IMG/VR virus record: IMGVR_UViG_3300045999_006187
Coordinates: 1 to 28,696 of that record
DNA length: 28,696 nt
Direction: 5' to 3' (one strand)
From: a virus
The notes beneath the pieces were generated by a model. That model saw only the letters and a list, made by a program, of their open reading frames with translations. It was not told the origin of the DNA and searched no databases. A program made the position numbers and the translations under genes. Below, piece by piece: positions 27,428 through 28,696 of this stretch. How positions within the stretch are numbered: position 1 is the stretch's first letter; every line of letters starts with the position of its first letter.

Positions 27428-27883
27428 ATGTACGTCAAAACACATCAAGGCGTTATCCAAAAGTACCCGTACAGTATCGGGGATTTGCAAGCGGATAATC
27501 CTCAAGTTTCCTTTCCGGAATCTTTTTTAGATGCGCTGCTTGCGTCTTACGAAGTTTTCCCTGTTGCGCCCACCACCAAGCCTCTCGCTGACCACACTAA
27601 GAATGTAGTGGAAGGTTCCCCTACTAACCAAGCAGGGAAGTGGACGCAAACGTGGGCGGTTACGCAGGCAACAGCTTCCGAAATTTCGGCTCGTACCGCA
27701 CAGTGTGCCATCGCCGTCCGCGTCGAACGTGACGCGCGCCTTGCCGCTTGCGATTGGACGCAGACTGTAGACTCCGCTTTCGCAAATGATCCCGCGTGGA
27801 AAGCATACAGGCAGGGCCTTCGTGATATTCCGGGCCAGCCGGGTTTTCCTTGGGCTATTAGGTGGCCCGCAAAGCCTTTTTAA
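27428..27883 (+). CDS. Phage tail assembly chaperone-like protein
   Basis: 151 aa from ATG 27428, with GAGG five bases upstream; ATG 27413 is also in frame. The C-terminal half has VRVERDARLAACDWTQTVDS, then AWKAYRQGLRDIPGQPGFPW and a WPAKPF end. This is the pattern of the tail assembly chaperone family (R..RL..CDWTQ..D.....W..YRQ.LRDIP.Q.GFPW...WP..P) found with tail-fibre genes. The N-terminal half is less conserved. It lies between two tail genes, as expected, and should help fibre folding or assembly. Confidence 0.78.
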   Translation: MYVKTHQGVIQKYPYSIGDLQADNPQVSFPESFLDALLASYEVFPVAPTTKPLADHTKNVVEGSPTNQAGKWTQTWAVTQATASEISARTAQCAIAVRVERDARLAACDWTQTVDSAFANDPAWKAYRQGLRDIPGQPGFPWAIRWPAKPF

Positions 27884-27898
27884 TGGAGAGAATGTAAG

Positions 27899-28696
27899 AT
27901 GGCAACGGCCCAGAAAATTTCGGAACTGACGACGGCTGGCCCGCTGACCGGCGCGGAACTCGTTCCCATCGTGCAAAACGGCGGCACCCTTCAGACCACC
28001 GTTTCGGTCATTGCCGCCTTCGCTGTTGTCTCTTTGGCGCCGGCTGTATCGGCCCTCGCCACTCAAGTCACTAACATTGCAAATCAGGTTGGCGCCGAAA
28101 CCTCCCTAATCAATGTTCTTACCAATGACCTAAACGCGCTTGAAATTCAAGTTGCTGCCGTTTCCGCTCTAACTTCCGTCAACATTGCTGCCATCACTTC
28201 CATCAACAACACCGTCTCCGCACTTGAAATTCGTGTGAGCGCGGCGTCCGCTACAGGTTCTACTAACTCGGCAGCCATCACTTCTATTAATGCAGTTACA
28301 TCTTCCCTTACTGTTCGTGTCTCCGCACTAGAAGCTGTGATCTCCATTATCGGTGACGTCTCCGCTATTGCGGCCCTGACCTCCACCGTCGCCATTCTTG
28401 ACGCTGATGTCTCGGCTCTCGAAATCCGGATGGCTGCCGTCTCCGCTGCCACTTCCGTCAACAGCGCAGCCATCACCTCCATCAATGCGGTCGTCTCGAC
28501 CAAGGCTAACCGCAACGGCGACTTCCTCACCAACGTCCAGTACATCGACTTCAACACCACGACTAGCTATGTGCCCGCGCCGGGCCGCCTAACGTGGGAT
28601 ATCGAATCTGGCACCCTTGACCTCGGCCTCACCGGCACCGTCAACCTGCTTGTCGGTCAGCGCACCGTCGCCCAGGTCTTCAACAACAGCGGCTCT
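27899..28696 (+). CDS. Tail fibre protein, 3' end beyond the window
   Basis: 266 codons are visible and the frame is open at the right edge. It begins MATAQKISELTTAGPLTGAE with the same module as the gene at 26262. Then comes a long heptad coiled coil with repeated (A)LEI(Q/R)V.AVSA.TSVN.AAITSIN units, starting near 28136, 28220, 28325 and 28415. The first two spacings are 28 and 35 codons, multiples of seven. After the coil the sequence GRLTWDIESGTLDLGLTGTV and QRTVAQVFNNSG matches the GTLD.GL domain found after coiled coils in phage tail-fibre and tail-tip proteins. It should form a trimeric receptor-binding fibre. Confidence 0.82.
   Translation, partial: MATAQKISELTTAGPLTGAELVPIVQNGGTLQTTVSVIAAFAVVSLAPAVSALATQVTNIANQVGAETSLINVLTNDLNALEIQVAAVSALTSVNIAAITSINNTVSALEIRVSAASATGSTNSAAITSINAVTSSLTVRVSALEAVISIIGDVSAIAALTSTVAILDADVSALEIRMAAVSAATSVNSAAITSINAVVSTKANRNGDFLTNVQYIDFNTTTSYVPAPGRLTWDIESGTLDLGLTGTVNLLVGQRTVAQVFNNSGS

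Overview
The window is most simply read as part of the genome of a virulent tailed bacteriophage. It carries phage replication, nucleotide-metabolism, lysis and tail-fibre genes, and no ribosomal, tRNA or housekeeping genes. Genes are tightly packed, often with 4-nt ATGA/GTGA overlaps, and run in two blocks. Everything left of about 20.85 kb is on the minus strand. Everything right of about 22.17 kb is on the plus strand. The two blocks diverge from a 1.3 kb non-coding region. A GTA-type three-TM holin, a SleB-type hydrolase, a DUF1289 protein and fairly GC-rich DNA suggest an alphaproteobacterial host in an aquatic setting; this is inference. No integrase, repressor, capsid, portal or terminase gene is visible, so the head genes should lie outside the window.

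In leftward transcription order the minus block starts with a cluster of small genes of mostly unknown function (20.8-17.2 kb). It continues with rIIA-like and rIIB-like genes (17.2-14.2 kb) and two related coiled-coil genes. Next comes a recombination module: a RecB/Cas4-like nuclease, a RecA/Sak4-like ATPase, a candidate ssDNA-binding protein and a free-standing HNH endonuclease with its own promoter. Then come a SleB-type hydrolase and a family A DNA polymerase split over two ORFs, with a third gene between them. Small genes, a PD-(D/E)XK nuclease, dUTPase, a dATP/dGTP diphosphohydrolase-like protein and a metallophosphoesterase follow. A strong sigma70-like promoter at about 3.2 kb then drives a separate left-end operon with small Lys/Gly-rich proteins, a holin, an M15 endolysin and Lys-Gly-Gly-rich proteins.

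The plus block carries thyX, a small gene, an HNH endonuclease, a class II (B12-dependent) ribonucleotide reductase, an overlapping DUF1289 gene, a strong terminator, two small acidic proteins, and then a promoter-led tail-fibre operon that runs off the right end.

The most striking non-coding structure is a pair of collinear ~240-270 bp regions (about 18.11-18.35 and 21.65-21.92 kb). They are built from many CTCACC/GGTGAG copies, with the first three at exact 11-bp spacing, around a small hairpin and an A/T-rich core. They flank the small-gene cluster and look like iteron-type origins or multi-operator control regions. The most striking coding feature is the split polymerase: the Exo III motif of the proofreading domain lies on the polymerase ORF and Exo I/II lie on the other ORF. 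The residue equivalent to E. coli Pol I Phe762 appears to be His. With dUTPase, ThyX, a ribonucleotide reductase and a degenerate uracil-glycosylase-like domain, the phage seems to invest heavily in controlling its own dNTP supply.
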